This document shows positions 1-11,914 of a stretch of DNA of 64,000 bases, piece after piece (position 1 is the stretch's first letter; every line of letters starts with the position of its first letter). The notes under the pieces were generated by a model. The model worked only from the letters and a program-made list of their open reading frames with translations. It was not told the DNA's origin and ran no database searches. Source of the DNA: Odontocerum albicorne (lineage: Eukaryota > Arthropoda > Insecta > Trichoptera > Odontoceridae); assembly GCA_949825065.1 (NCBI GenBank), contig OX463848.1:33199491-33263490 (forward strand). The letters run 5' to 3'. Made by a program: the position numbers and the translations under genes.

Positions 1-634
1 AACTACTAAATTAAATTAATTGCTTTAAAAGTCAAGTAAATAGTAAGTAGATTTGATAAACTTCATATTTAATAAATTTTTCATATATGTGAGAATCAAC
101 ATAATTGAAATATTTATTAAATCAATTCTAATGGTCACACTATTTTATCAAATTATTTCATCATGATTAAGAATAAAAAATCGTGGCCTTTCCACAAAAA
201 GCCACATCATTTATTAAATCTTATATTGTAAATTCATAGATGGCATTAACTATCGAAATTGTATTAAAAAAATATATTATTTATATTATTTGAAGATTCC
301 TTTATCTTTCTTACTAACTCAAAAATATATTTTAAAAGCTAATTCTTGAACAAACCTTTTGTTAACGTCTATTTCACATTTTTATTCAATTGATTGTTTT
401 ATCTAAGTTATCTCTCCATTATATAATACATTTACTATTCACAGATGTCTCTATAAGAACTCTTAGACAAAATTGTCATGTTCCCTAAACATTATCTTTA
501 ATATTATGGCAACATTAGAACACATATTTTCATAGTTGAGAGACAGTATGCCTATCTACGGGACAGTTGACGTTTTCATTGGAGCTATGAAGATAATTTT
601 TTTCTTATTGGGTAGTTGATTTTTGTTTTTTTAG

Positions 635-797
635 AGACACCGTACATGTATACTCACTGCATGGTGTTATTGCTAAAACAGTAAGGATTGGTTGGACTGT
701 TGCGATGGTCAAGGATTTTGGAAGTTGTGGAGAAGAGATTGTTTTTCCCGCCAAGAGAGCTCATCGCCTTTTACAGAAAGAAGTAAACTCACTGTAA
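635..797 (+). CDS. Putative last coding exon of an unidentified upstream gene
   Basis: A pyrimidine-rich tract ends in AG at 633-634, a good splice acceptor. The open frame has its first whole codon at 636 and runs 53 residues to a TAA at 795-797. It begins DTVHVYSLHG and ends AHRLLQKEVNSL. It is more GC-rich than its surroundings, and a canonical AATAAA lies 85 nt after the stop. I do not recognise the protein; the start resembles one strand of a beta-rich repeat but that is only an impression. It lies about 1.5 kb upstream of the myosin start on the same strand. It could be the 3' exon of the neighbouring gene or a chance open frame; the combination of acceptor, stop and polyA signal favours the first. 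Confidence 0.5.
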
Positions 798-881
798 TGG
801 GAGCAAGTACGAACTAGCAAAAAGGATAACATATCCATGTCTTAAATTGTTATTAAATAATGTGACATGTTTTCTAGACGC

Positions 882-887
882 AATAAA
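882..887 (+). terminator. Poly(A) signal AATAAA after the putative last exon
   Basis: A canonical AATAAA hexamer lies 85 nt downstream of the stop codon at 795-797, followed by AT-rich DNA. The spacing suits a short 3' UTR. Such hexamers are common by chance in DNA this AT-rich, so support comes mainly from its position. Confidence 0.4.
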
Positions 888-905
888 AAATTACATTTAA
901 TTTCC

Positions 906-1840
906 TTTGAAAATTTTCCAAAATATAATTAATATTTCAATTATAATAGAATAACGAATGTACAGAGATTAAAATTAAGATATTAATTATTTGATTAGTT
1001 TGAATATATTTTTTATAATTTATCGATATATTTTATTTGACGTAACAACAAGAAATGCAAAATCTACGCTCATTTGCGAGAAAAAATTGTTCAAAGAGAT
1101 CTTTGTGTAGTATTTTAGTGCAAGCAAATTGTTGATATAAAAGATTAAATTATACTGTAAGATAGTTAACAGATAACAAATCTCATAAGTGTGCATGAAA
1201 AATTGAAGCGATTTAATTTAAGACATTTGAGATTAAAACTAACAAAGCAAAAAGAAGACATGCACTCAGCTCCAACGATTCCTTATTTTTGATAATTTGT
1301 GCAATTAAATGGTATATCATGAATATCTGATAAAAAAAATATTAACGGCTAAAAGCATTTATTATTCACTTTTTCTTTTAAAAGCAAAATATTTATTTCA
1401 ATCGCACTTACCATGAAAAACTATAAGTTAGTGTATACCTCAAATAAGAATAACTAGTTTATAAATACATAATATATTATGTTAATATTATTTAAAACAA
1501 ATGATACCACATTTAATAAAAAAAAATAGAGTCAAAATATTCATTATAGAAAAGGTAAAATAAAATTAACAAGGGTGTAAAAATTCAGAGAACAGCATAA
1601 ATTAGTGAACAATTATTAAAAACTGTATGTAAACAATTATTAAAGACAGACACAAATGTAAAAAATGTATATCAGAAAAAAAATATTAGTTATGAATGCC
1701 TACGTACGTAGAAATATGACAAAATGGTGTTAATAATAATGTAGAAGAATTAAAATTTTAGACCAAATCAAATAAATTCCAGAATTATAACCAAAATACA
1801 TTAAATGCCAATTTATATTGATAGGTATTTTTTCCTTTTC
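906..1840. other. AT-rich intergenic DNA, nothing recognised
   Basis: No coding-like frame, known repeat or structured element was recognised here. It separates the putative last exon of the upstream gene from the myosin 5' region. Positions 1-630, upstream of that exon, are equally featureless and may be intron of the upstream gene. Confidence 0.5.
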
Positions 1841-2331
1841 TTACAGCTGGTTATTTAAAAAAAATAGTTTTATAAGTTCATTGAAGTTTTCAAAAGTCAC
1901 ACCCACTGGGAATATTTTGAATTTGGGGAAATATTGTTTTTGTATACTGGCTACATCAGGCATCGTCGACCAATGGCAGCGAGTCTCAACCGTTTCGTCT
2001 GCGGGAGAGCTCTAGAGCTGTCAGTCATCATTTCTTATGTGGACCGCGTTAAGCGTTCCGGCGGCGGTTAGGATTTTATCTTTTTATGCAATTTTATAGT
2101 GTTTTAACTAGTTCTTATGTTTCAATATCGTACCCGATAATTGTTGCGAGCATATTTTAAACAGTGATTTGTGTGTATTTACTGTAATAAATAGTAAATG
2201 CGGCGTGTCTGTTTGTGATTTTTGGTGCATGGTCGGCGTGCGCGCTTGTTTCATGTCCGCGTATACCGTTTCATCTGTAGTTTATTCGCAATTGCCACGG
2301 TAGAACTGAGAGATTGTCGTATACAGCCGAT
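1841..2331 (+). promoter_or_regulatory. Probable promoter / 5' UTR region of the myosin gene
   Basis: GC content rises sharply from about 1960 to the start codon at 2332, with CpG-containing stretches near 2040-2070 and 2225-2265. That is unlike the flanking AT-rich DNA and typical of a 5' UTR or promoter. TCAGTC at 2021-2026 matches the arthropod initiator. A pyrimidine-rich tract ending in CAG at 1844-1846 could instead be an acceptor for a 5' UTR exon, so I cannot tell whether transcription starts here or in an exon further upstream. Confidence 0.45.
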
Positions 2332-2682
2332 ATGGCTGAAGATCTTTACGACAGAAACGATCCCGCTTTGAAGTATCTGTCAGTGGACAGAAACAATTTC
2401 AATGATCCGGCAACACAAGCAGAATGGACGCAGAAGAGATTGGTGTGGGTGCCCCACGAGACCCAGGGGTTCGTGGCGGCCGGGATCAAGGGAGAGCATG
2501 GAGACGAGGTGGAAGTCGAGATAGCCGACACCGGCAAGAGGATCATGGTTGGGCTGGATGATATACAGAAGATGAACCCTCCTAAGTTCAACAAAGTCGA
2601 GGATATGGCTGATCTGACATGCCTTAATGAAGCCTCCGTCTTGCACAATATCAAGGATCGCTACTACTCCGGATTAATTTAT
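2332..2682 (+). CDS. zip: Non-muscle myosin II heavy chain, first coding exon (partial)
   Basis: This encodes the first 117 residues of non-muscle myosin II heavy chain, the actin motor of cytokinesis, cell-shape change and cortical tension. The start is the ATG at 2332 in good context (G at -3 and +4). Residues about 12-26 hold the conserved [20 protein letters not shown] stretch. Residues about 30-80 form the N-terminal SH3-like domain ([13 protein letters not shown]). Then come [20 protein letters not shown] and [17 protein letters not shown], which lead into the motor domain. The match to insect zipper and vertebrate MYH9/10/11 is near-continuous. The exon ends in phase 0 at TAT followed by the donor GTAAGT at 2683. 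The ATP site (P-loop) and the rest of the motor, neck and rod lie in exons beyond this window. Confidence 0.96.
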
Positions 2683-3138
2683 GTAAGTAAATTTTTTCCT
2701 ATCATAACTTTTTTTTACTTAAAACACCTATACTTTGGTGAGTTGTGCAAATAGTACTCAAACAAAAATATTTTTAGATTTCTTGAACTGTTTACTGTAA
2801 TTATACTCTAAATTGAGTAAAAGCTTTATCTTACAGTGTCAAAATCACTGCCAATCAGTTTTTATAAAATACATGCCACAAGTATACATGTGTATATGCA
2901 GAGCTTAAATATTTGCTCAATTATTTTGGAATTTAAGCTACCAGAATTCGCTTTTTATTATAAACATATTTATTATCGTTTTTAACTTAAAACGGACTTT
3001 GTGCATCGAAAAGAAATATAATTAATATGGGGTTGGATACATCAAATTTTTATGAGTGAAAAATTATTATCCTTAGTCTTGTCAGTTTGTCTTCATCATT
3101 ACCTCTTATGTAAATAATCTAAAGTATTGAAATATAAA

Positions 3139-3285
3139 TTAACCACTACAATATTCAGCATTTACCTCTGTGATGTTCATATGTAGTATTAAAAGTGAAA
3201 CTGCTCTGGAACCTGAAGCAAATTGAGCTGTGGATGCCGAAGTGCTTAGTAAGTACAACAAGACTGCTGAAGTAATGAAATTCAT
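3139..3285 (-). other. Small open frame with signal-peptide-like N-terminus (48 aa)
   Basis: The frame opens MNFITSAVLLYLLSTSASTA and so resembles a cleavable signal peptide with a small-residue cleavage site. After about 42 codons it meets AGAG followed by GTAAATG, a plausible splice donor, so it could be a first exon. No homologue is recognised and no downstream exon is identified. Chance is quite possible in AT-rich DNA. Confidence 0.15.
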
Positions 3286-4526
3286 ATAATAAAAGCTATT
3301 TTCTTACATAGGATCAATTATCAGTCGCATTGCTTAACTTTACCCCTAAAATTACATTGTGAGATAGCTGTTCAACAAAAATATATTGAAATATCAAATC
3401 TTATCAAAAACGGTTTCTTGATGTCACAGAATCAATATGTACTTGATCAGCTATCCAACATCAGAGGTGTAATATTGATTTTCATTTTCCTGTTTCATCT
3501 CATACAGTTGAGTTCAGACTAGGGAAATCTTAATATATTACCTTCGAGCGTTATTTAGATAAGTTTTAAAAGTAAACCAGCCTTTCTTGATATCAGAACA
3601 CAAGATATCAGAATATTCACTATACAATTAAGCCATTGACACGGGCTTCTTGTTCCTAAAATAATTGTCAAGAATAATCTCATATCAGAAATGAAATTTC
3701 TCTGAAAGCCATAACCCTTGGTAAAATAAAATTTCTTTTGATTGTGAATATCGGTATTCATGTGAGATTGCTTTATTGTTTTTTCTTATTGCTATGAGTC
3801 TGTATTTTCCTTTTATATATCTTGAGGGTGTCATATCAACAATAAAAGATAGTGCATTATTAATAAACTTATATGGTTGATTTGTATTGTTTTATTTTTC
3901 AAATTTAGTTTCATATACCTCATGAACAATCTTGAACCAATGTTATATTTCAAATATTGTTTATTAAGATTTAATTGAAAATGTCGGATTTTTAAGAGCA
4001 TAATTTTGTAAACTCTTTAATTTTGTTGAGTTAATTTTATTTACAGGGTAAACTCTTTGAGGTCATAAACGTGTGATTTTATATGTGTAACTGAGAAAAA
4101 TAAGGTGGATATTTTTATTGTGGAAAATAAAACGGAAATTTAGTTTCAATAAAATGTAGGTAGTTTGGATATCCTTTTATCCAATTAGCATTAAAATGCA
4201 TTGATTAGTAATATGACTTTTTTGTTTCATCTTTCACCAAAATAAGGACTGTACTGCTTACATAAAAAGTTTTCATATTAATTGTTTTTGTAAGCTCGTA
4301 GATTAGTTGGATTATATTATGATTTGTTTTTTGTTTCACAGGGATTAAAAATTAACCATTGAATTCCTCTTCCATTCGACTATTTTTTCATTAGATGTTT
4401 ATAGTTACAAATTATATCTTAATGATTACATTTTCATATATGGTATAGCAACATATGGTATTTATGCGACACAGATTTAACAATTCATGCTGCAGTATTC
4501 AGATAACACCTTACTTTGATTTATCA

Positions 4527-4722
4527 TCAACGTATCATATTCTCGGGCATACCAAAACTCATATAGTGACCTATATGTTGTTCCTGATACATATCAGTTT
4601 TGAGATCTTCAAAAGATCTAAACCTCATGGGCAATATTTTATGGTCTGCATAATTTTTCATAGCAAATTTACATTTATCAAAAATAATACCTGTTTTACA
4701 TAACCTGAACAATAAATCACCG
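4527..4722 (-). other. Unidentified coding-like exon or pseudogene fragment
   Basis: On the minus strand a pyrimidine-rich stretch ends in TTCAG at about 4722. It is followed by an open frame of about 58 residues whose composition looks like real protein rather than AT-rich noise (for example YADHKILPMRFRSFEDLKTD and GHYMSFGMPENM). It ends at tandem TGA codons. Further short coding-like pieces lie on the same strand at about 4980-5060, 3560-3640 and 6430-6510, separated by stops. I do not recognise the protein. Options are a decayed retro-pseudogene, an old transposon or a small nested gene; the interruptions favour decay. Confidence 0.3.
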
Positions 4723-6840
4723 AATATGAAGATAAAACATTTGCATTAGCTATTTGTTGTTTTTAAAATTATACAAACACACGCTAACTTTCAATGTTTT
4801 TTTACATTCTGACACCTTAGTGAAGTGATATTACCACTCTATTATGCTATCCAGTGATTTTTATGTTGGATATTATAACCCAAAATGAAGACTATGGTGA
4901 TAACTTTAGTTTTAAAAAGAACGTATTTGAGTTATAAGGATTTTTGAGTTACAACAGCGGTCTGAAACCCAACTTGTTTTAAATGTGGGATAAGGCTATT
5001 GTACAGATGCTGTTGATCAAATTTTGTCTGGAATGTCTCAGTATTCCTGTCCATTGCATAATTATCAGTTTCTTAAAGATGTTCAAATTAATCATACAAT
5101 TTGAAAACACTTGTCTTTGATGGTTCAGTGTTCTTGAATGAATTATGTAAATTGCATATTCTTGTCTATTGTAATGAATGTAATATTTCTTAATTTTCAA
5201 CATGTTGAGATTGTTTATCTCATATTTTTTGATTAGCCATGACAATATTTTAATATATTTCAGACACGAAGGTGTAACCATAATTTTGCGTATTGACAGA
5301 AGGCAAAAAATCAAATTTATATCAGATAATAAAATCAGACTTAAATTATTTGAAATATTAAGATAATGTAGACAAAACTTATTTTCATAGTTGATAATAG
5401 TTTTTTCCTTCTGTCCATTTTCAAGGATTATTACTCGCTTTTTTTTTATGGGAACAATTTAGTATGTTTTTTTATTCAAATCTTTTTCAAGATATTTTAG
5501 TAAATTTGTAATAAAAAACATTACTTTTTAAAAGTACTAAATTATTTAAATATGTGTGTTAATTATACCTAAAATATTCTAGATATAATTTTACACTGTT
5601 AGATGATTATGAATACTAAATGTTTTTGTAATTAAATCATTTCATATTGTAAAAATATGAAATTTTAACATGGGCTTTATGAAATACTTCTATAGAATTT
5701 TTGTTTGACACTGATTCGTAGAATTAAAAATATGCATGATTTGTTTAGTTTGAATGTGTTGCAAGTTATTCGATTCATTTATTGGAAGTAGTAATTGCAA
5801 GCCAAGCAAAAATTTGCTGATTTGAAACATTTTTCCAATATTTATTCAAGGAACGTAACTTTCATAATTTCGTTTTGTTTAAATCAATTTCTTCATAGCT
5901 CAAGAAAATTAAATAATTTCCTTAGAAATGCCTGAATTGGCGTAAAAAATATTCCTGGTATTGAAAAATATTGATTGGCATAAATTATTATGAAAACATA
6001 TTTCTGTATAATCTAAATTTCAGCATAGAAAAGTTATACATCTTAATTACTTGTGCCCATCTCATGCATGAAAATTGAGAACTTATGTGTATTCACTACA
6101 TAACTTATATTATCTTATTAAAGGAGCTCAGGAATCTGGTCAACAGTGGAAGTTGCTTAATAAATCTGACTTACCTCTTCATGTCTGGGCTTTTTATTAA
6201 AAAATATACAACTGAAGACAGTATTTATAAACTAATAAACAACTAAATGCATTGCAAACTTTTTGTGTTGTGAAAAGAACTGGCTAGTATCATTCGGTTT
6301 GCCAAAATTGCTATCTAGACACAATGTGCTTTAGGCCTTCTCATTCAAGTAGTTTAAGTGGCTACAAGTGAATGTCATCAAACGTTTTACTAATTTTAAT
6401 GTAATGTTTTTGGATTAAAATTTTTCAACATTAACAACAGTAACATATCTATCAAGCTCACCACTTTTCACTTTGTTGACCACGGTAGCTTTTAATTTAG
6501 ATAAAATAAAATCTTTAAATTAAACCAGAATGGAAACAACTAGGATGTGAACTTAGAATATCAGGTTGCTTTACATACAACCATTCGAGTACTGAAGGGA
6601 AGCTATGCTTGGACCTAAATGCTTAGGTTCACATGAATCTCCACTATTATACATTTAGTATAATATTGAATCAAAATATATATTAGTTTTTATTAGATTA
6701 TTAGTTATTTTATTTTAGTTATTTATTCAATAGTAATCTTTAATTAAAATTGAATTGGTGATATACAAAGGATATGCTGACGTTCTTCCCTGTGGGAGAC
6801 ATCTCTGACAGACTCTGAGTTGGAACCGTCTTTTCTGGAG

Positions 6841-6969
6841 ACGAGGCATATCCAGAAAGTAAGTGTACTGAATTTTTGTAGGTTCCAATTTTTTTATTTA
6901 AACAAAAAAATTACGTGGTTACCGTAGTACATATGTAAGCTATTTTTCGACATAGTCGCCATTCCTGGA
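6841..6969 (-). mobile_element. Mariner end fragment (solo terminus)
   Basis: These bases repeat, with few differences, the 3' terminal part of the mariner at 7049-8378 (7050 to about 7176), including the terminal inverted repeat and the end of the transposase frame. Similarity stops after the GTCGCCATTCCT stretch. It is a truncated second copy lying about 80 bp from the fuller one, in the same orientation. Confidence 0.8.
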
Positions 6970-7048
6970 CACCCACAGGGCCAGATGCACTAACTATTCG
7001 ATCGCCCACATACAAATCGAAGATCCTCTCCGTAATGAATGATGGATA

Positions 7049-8378
7049 TACGAGGCATATCCAGAAATTAAGTGTGCTGAATTTTTGTAGGTTACAATTT
7101 TTTTTATTTAAACAAAAAAATTACGTGGTTACCGTAGTACATATGTAAGCTATTTTTCGACATAGTCGCCATTCCTCTCAATGCAGGTGGTGAAGCGGGG
7201 TATCAACTTTTTGATGCCTTTCTCGAAGTAGTTTCCCGCCAACCCCTCCGTCCACTTCTCCACCCCCTCCTTTACCTCCTCGTCGGCTGAAAACCTTTTT
7301 CCACCCATGTGCAGCTTCAGGGAGGTAAAGAGATAGTAATCTGAAGGTGCTAGGTCAGGGGAATGCGCGGGATGGTTCAGGACATCCCATTTAAACGAGG
7401 CGAGCAGTTCCTTCGTGGCGTTGGCCGTGTGTGGTCTGGCATTGTCGTGCAGCAGGCAGACTCCCTTTGTCAGCATGCCTCTCCTCTTGTTCTGAATTGC
7501 CCTCCGCAATTTTTTAGGGTCTCACAGTATCTTGCAGAGTTGATGGTCTCCCTTTGAGGCATATATTCAATTAAAATTATGCCTTGACAGTCCCAAAACA
7601 CGGATGCCATGATTTTCTTGGCTGAAATTATGGTTTTGAACTTTTTGGCGGAGGGTGAAGAGGTGTGACGCCACTGTTGAGACTGCCTTTTGGTTTCAGG
7701 CGTGTAGTGTGCAACCCAAGTTTCATCTCCAGTAACGATGGAGCGGAGAAATTCATCTCCATGGAGTTTGCAGCGCCTCAAAAACTCTTGCCCGGCCTCC
7801 ACTCGATTCAACTGTTTCTGTCAGCTGTTTTGGAACCCACCTCGCTGACAGTTTCCGATATCCGAGGGTTTCTGTGATGGTTTCGTGTAGTAGAGATCTG
7901 GAGATTTGCGGAAACATCGCAGAAAGTTCATCCACAGTCAATCTGCGATCGTCACGGAGCGCATTTTCGATTTTTTCCACAATTTCGTCAGTCACAATTG
8001 AAGGTCTTCCGCTCCTCTGATCATCATGCACAGACGTACGACCGTTTTTAAACTCGCGACACCACTTGTACACACTCGTACGATTCATAGCTTTATCACC
8101 ATATGCAGTTTTCACCTCATTATAAACCTCAAGCGGAGGTTTTCCCTTCCAAACGAGATAACGGATGACGCCGCGTATTTCGCACTTGGCGGTAGATTGG
8201 ATTGACATTTTTCACTAAACGTGTTGTCGCGTCGACACTTCTCAACGTACTGACCTCGAACCGGTCTCGTTGCGGAGGGGAAAGGCCAGGCTACGCGGAA
8301 GTGTAGCCAACATGTCGAAATAAAAATCCATCCGGTCGTGAGAGCCTCAGTACACTTATTTTCTGGATACGCCTCGTA
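7049..8378 (-). mobile_element. Mariner (Tc1/mariner, DD34D) transposon, full length
   Basis: The 1330-bp element has imperfect ~30-bp terminal inverted repeats, both reading TACGAGGC(A/G)TATCCAGAAA inward, and is flanked by TA at 7047-7048 and 8379-8380, the mariner target. One transposase gene on the minus strand fills the interior. Structure is complete, but the gene is broken, so this copy should not move on its own. Confidence 0.93.
7150..8208 (-). pseudogene. Mariner transposase, frameshifted
   Basis: Cut-and-paste DNA transposase. It starts at the ATG at 8208 and spans about 350 codons, the usual mariner length, in three successive frames (8208-7753, 7811-7470, 7509-7150), implying at least two frameshifts. 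The N-terminal helix-turn-helix region includes TSVYKWCREFKNGRTS and DDQRSGRPS. The linker KLSARWVPKQL is conserved. All three catalytic motifs remain: TGDETW (first Asp), LLHDNARPH (second Asp) and SPDLAPSDYYLF (third Asp), the DD34D signature. Expression of an active enzyme is not expected. Confidence 0.93.
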
Positions 8379-8380
8379 TA

Positions 8381-9936
8381 AAGCAAATATTTACATATTT
8401 TATTACACAAAACGGATTGCACAAATGTTAAAATTTGTGCAATATATTTTATTAGCACTTACAATAATTTATTTACACTACAGAAAAAAAAAACATTTTT
8501 ATTACACCATGCAGTCCATTATCATCACTTATTTCTATTTTATTGTTGTTGAATATATTTACTCTGTTGAAAATCCTTTCCGTGTTGTTGGACCTTAAGT
8601 CTGTCGTCGCAACTATTCTTTTCAAACACAGGTGTATTGCTGCTGCAGAAGAACTCCCTTTGGACAGTTCCTTCTTCGTCACCAAGTATCGTGCATATAA
8701 AATATAAAGAATATGTTATAGTGTAGATCGCGCAGGATGGGGACTTATTTTATCTCCATAACAGCATGGATGGTGGTGGGTTCAAACTGTTGTTTGATTT
8801 AATATTATTATATAACAAATAAAGCCATCAAGGTGTCAAGCGAGGATGTATAATCTCACCATAATTATTCAATCTGTATAGACACTGATCTGAACATATA
8901 TTAAAATATACTTATTGAGGCCTATGGACGTTAGGTTTACATTTTTCTCATATGTTTCAGTTCAACATATATCTGTGTTGTTGAATCATTAGTCAATTTT
9001 AAATAATTGAAAACAATGGACATTGATGATTTTAAAATCTCATAATGCAATGAACATGCTACAAGAGATGTGTGCTGGCCATTGCTTGTTTTTTTTAACA
9101 TGCCCATTGTCATTGAAGATAAGAAATGGAGTGACTAATGTTATAATTATTGTTATCATCGTGAGTCATTCATTATTAAACTTTTTTGCATTTACTTAAT
9201 TTGATTAGCTCACTCTCTCATTACTGTTTTTGCATGAAATACTTTTTATATGAAATACTTTTTATATGAGTTAAGTTCCCGAATAGTAACTGATGATTTC
9301 ATTCATGTTTTTTGCAGTTTAAGTTTAATCAATAAAGCGGTTTTGCTCTCCAAAACTACACCTTTTTTAATTAAATTAAAATTTAATGGCGTTAAGTCAC
9401 TTGAGAAGAATATTTTGTTAATATTATGCTGTGATTTGAATGATGTATCTGATAGTGGGATTTGAGTATGTGTATGCAGAATATGAATAATTCAGCCAGT
9501 GTTTTAGTATTTACGTCAAATATACCATATGAATTTTGTGAATAAATATAAATAAATATTTATTGATACCAACAAAGCATGTACACATATATATAGGAGT
9601 ATGTGTTACATATATCCTGAAATTACACATATATATTTGTTTTAAGATAATGTCGAAAATACATTTCAGAGAGAAGCTATCAAAAAGTCTGGGCTGATCT
9701 CATAACATCCCTCCAGTCGAAATACACCCCCACAAATAGAAAGCGAGTCCGACCGCGAAGACATCAGCTTTTTTAGCCCACACCCTTGTTCATATAAATT
9801 AAAAACAAAAAATAAATTATTGACAATTAATAAGCATTCAATACAAGTATTAAGACGTGCAATGGTTTTTCTCTATCCACAAAATTATGTTTTTTTTGTA
9901 TTGGTTTGTTCTTGTATTCGATGATTCGCTTTTCCA
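8381..9936. other. AT-rich intron with a possible LINE 3' scrap
   Basis: Mostly featureless. Around 9540-9600 an AT-rich stretch (TATTTATTGATACCAACAAAG) resembles 38215-38275 (TTTATTGATAGCAACATAG) and is probably the antisense 3' tail of a shared retroelement. No gene was recognised. Confidence 0.4.
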
Positions 9937-9940
9937 TTAA

Positions 9941-10494
9941 CCTTTCCCTTCCCGCGCAAAAAAAACCGCCCGTTCCGGTGATGTGTATTCAATACACATG
10001 TAAAAATGAGCGATTTAAAATCGGAAAAATAAGAATATTTATAGCCAATCGCTTAAATTTGAAGTCAAAAGTGATAATAATTGAAATTTAACAGCTGAAA
10101 ACATGAAAAAAAAAAACATCGGACCACGTTCACGAAACGGGCGAAGCGACCATCTCGAACGAAAGCCCGCTGGCTACTAAGCGAGCGAACTGAGATTTTA
10201 TTTTTTGCGTTCCCATATACTGCAGTAGAGGGAGAGTGAGATGTGAATAGCGTCGCTTCCTCACCCATAGCAGTTTTTTTAGAATGAATATACCTACGTC
10301 ACACACTGGCACACGTTTGATTGTATTGGTGGATTTATAAGTGCTAATTATTATTCATATTATTTTTTCATTCAATGCGTAAATGTATTACGCATGAATA
10401 CCTAAAATCTGAACCCAGTATTTATTATATTTATAGAGATATTAAAGTTTTTAGAAGCAATGTGTACTAGTTACACATCACAGGACAGGAAGGG
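9941..10494. mobile_element. piggyBac-type non-autonomous element, family 1, copy a
   Basis: A 554-bp element flanked by TTAA at 9937-9940 and 10495-10498, the piggyBac target. Ends read CCTTTCCCTTCC and, on the opposite strand, CCCTTCCTGTCC. Each end carries a subterminal GTGATGTGTA...TACACAT palindrome. No transposase frame is present. The interior matches the element at 14463-15080 in inverted orientation, which confirms a shared family. Confidence 0.82.
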
Positions 10495-10639
10495 TTAAAC
10501 AATGGAAGTGCAAATGCTAGTATTATTGAATATACAAATATATTATTTTTTTGCATCCCTGTTGCGAAATCTAAAAAATGGAGTATGATTTTTTTTATAA
10601 AACCAAATCAATTGTACTTAAACATGCTGCAATAACCGC

Positions 10640-10905
10640 ATACATATGTTACATATAATTACGCCGTGTTACTTGCGGGATAGGCAGAAAGAAATGATCT
10701 CTACATTTTTCTACCCAAACGCACAATTTTCGCCTCCACATTCATACATGTCATGCACAATATTCTATTATTCATACATCTCACTTTATCTTCTTTCAAA
10801 TTCCGGCCTACTTGATCCAGCCACGTATTCCTCGGTCTACTTCTTCCAGAACCACTTGCTCAGTCATTCATTATCTCCACATGTCCAAACCATTTTAAAG
10901 CAATA
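10640..10905 (-). mobile_element. LINE family A fragment (C-terminus/3' end)
   Basis: Antisense copy of the family A 3' end, recognisable from the ACTTGCGGGATAGGCAGAAA stretch and the downstream zones for the family's conserved Arg/Cys-rich C-terminus. Strongly diverged. Confidence 0.55.
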
Positions 10906-10994
10906 AATGCACTGACGTAATCCAAAAATTTGTTACGTAATTTAAATCACGTCGATTTATTCATTTCCTCGAATGATATTTAATGATTTTTATT

Positions 10995-11455
10995 TTGATA
11001 TATGGGAGCGATACGTGGACATGGAAAATGAATGAAAATAGACGAGTAATTGCAGTGGAAATACATGCACTGAGAAGAATATTTAGTGTGTCGATGCAGG
11101 ATGGAATGAGCAGTTCAATTATTAAGAATAAATATCGATTAATAATTTTTGTATTAAATTAGAATGAAAATGAGCACGTTGAGGTGGGTTCAACATGTTG
11201 ATTGGATTAGTGACGAAATACTGAATTAACAAAATTACAATGCAACCAAGTGGGAGTCATGGTCTGAAGACGACCGAGAAAAGTATGGTTGGACCAAGTG
11301 AATAAAATGTTGAAAGAAATTTGTAGTGAATAAGAGAAATATAAGAAACTTTGTGTGAGAAGATGTATGGATGTAGAGGAGGCGAAGGAAGTATGTTGTT
11401 ATAGGAAAGTTTTGCGCTCTGTCTACCCCTACATGAAAACTATGTGATGGTAAGA
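10995..11455 (+). mobile_element. LINE family A fragment
   Basis: Retains the family landmarks in order: YGSDTWTW-like start, LRRI, the TLRWVQHV region, a GRPRKVWLDQ-like zone, RRCMDVEEAKEVC, and the terminal pyrimidine-rich segment before GTGATGGTAAG. Frames are broken. Only the last third of the reverse-transcriptase protein is represented. Confidence 0.75.
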
Positions 11456-11914
11456 ACTTATTTTAAAAAACTTGGAGTTAGGCATGCTCAGAACTTATTT
11501 CGAGATAATATTATTTGACTTGATTGAAGAAAACACGACAAAGATTTTTTCACTTTCATCGTACGAGTATTCAAACTCCAAACTTTTATTCAAGTTCTCT
11601 TCTTCCAAAAAGAATATTACCTTATTTCTAGGAAAACACGGGACCTATTTGTAATAATGAATATTGAACATACTGAAGTACCTGGGGCCCGTGGACAAGA
11701 ATACATGTACCCAGTTTATAACAACGGATGACACTCATAAACGAACCCCAAATTCTTTTTTTTTAACAATATTCTCCAACAACATTTTGACCACCTGTTA
11801 ATTGTAACATCTGCCTTGTGTGGCTGAATATACGTTTTTTTTGGCCAACAGTTATTCAAGGGCCTAAACTATTATTTTCTGTCCTAAATTGATCCTATTT
11901 TGCAGTGCCTTTTT

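Noticed and set aside
2021..2055. Full core promoter with initiator plus DPE
   Set aside because: An initiator-like TCAGTC is present, but no DPE consensus lies at the required +28 to +33 spacing and no TATA box precedes it; only a general promoter/5' UTR region is called.
2346..2654. Two long open frames opposite the myosin exon on the minus strand
   Set aside because: They are antisense shadows of a highly conserved coding exon; no motif or start context supports them.
4979..5314. 111-codon minus-strand frame taken as a gene
   Set aside because: Composition is Ile/Asn/Lys-rich noise; a different frame over the same bases looks more coding-like but is interrupted, so no intact gene is claimed.
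7363..7877. Plus-strand open frames of 64 and 70 codons
   Set aside because: Antisense to the mariner transposase.
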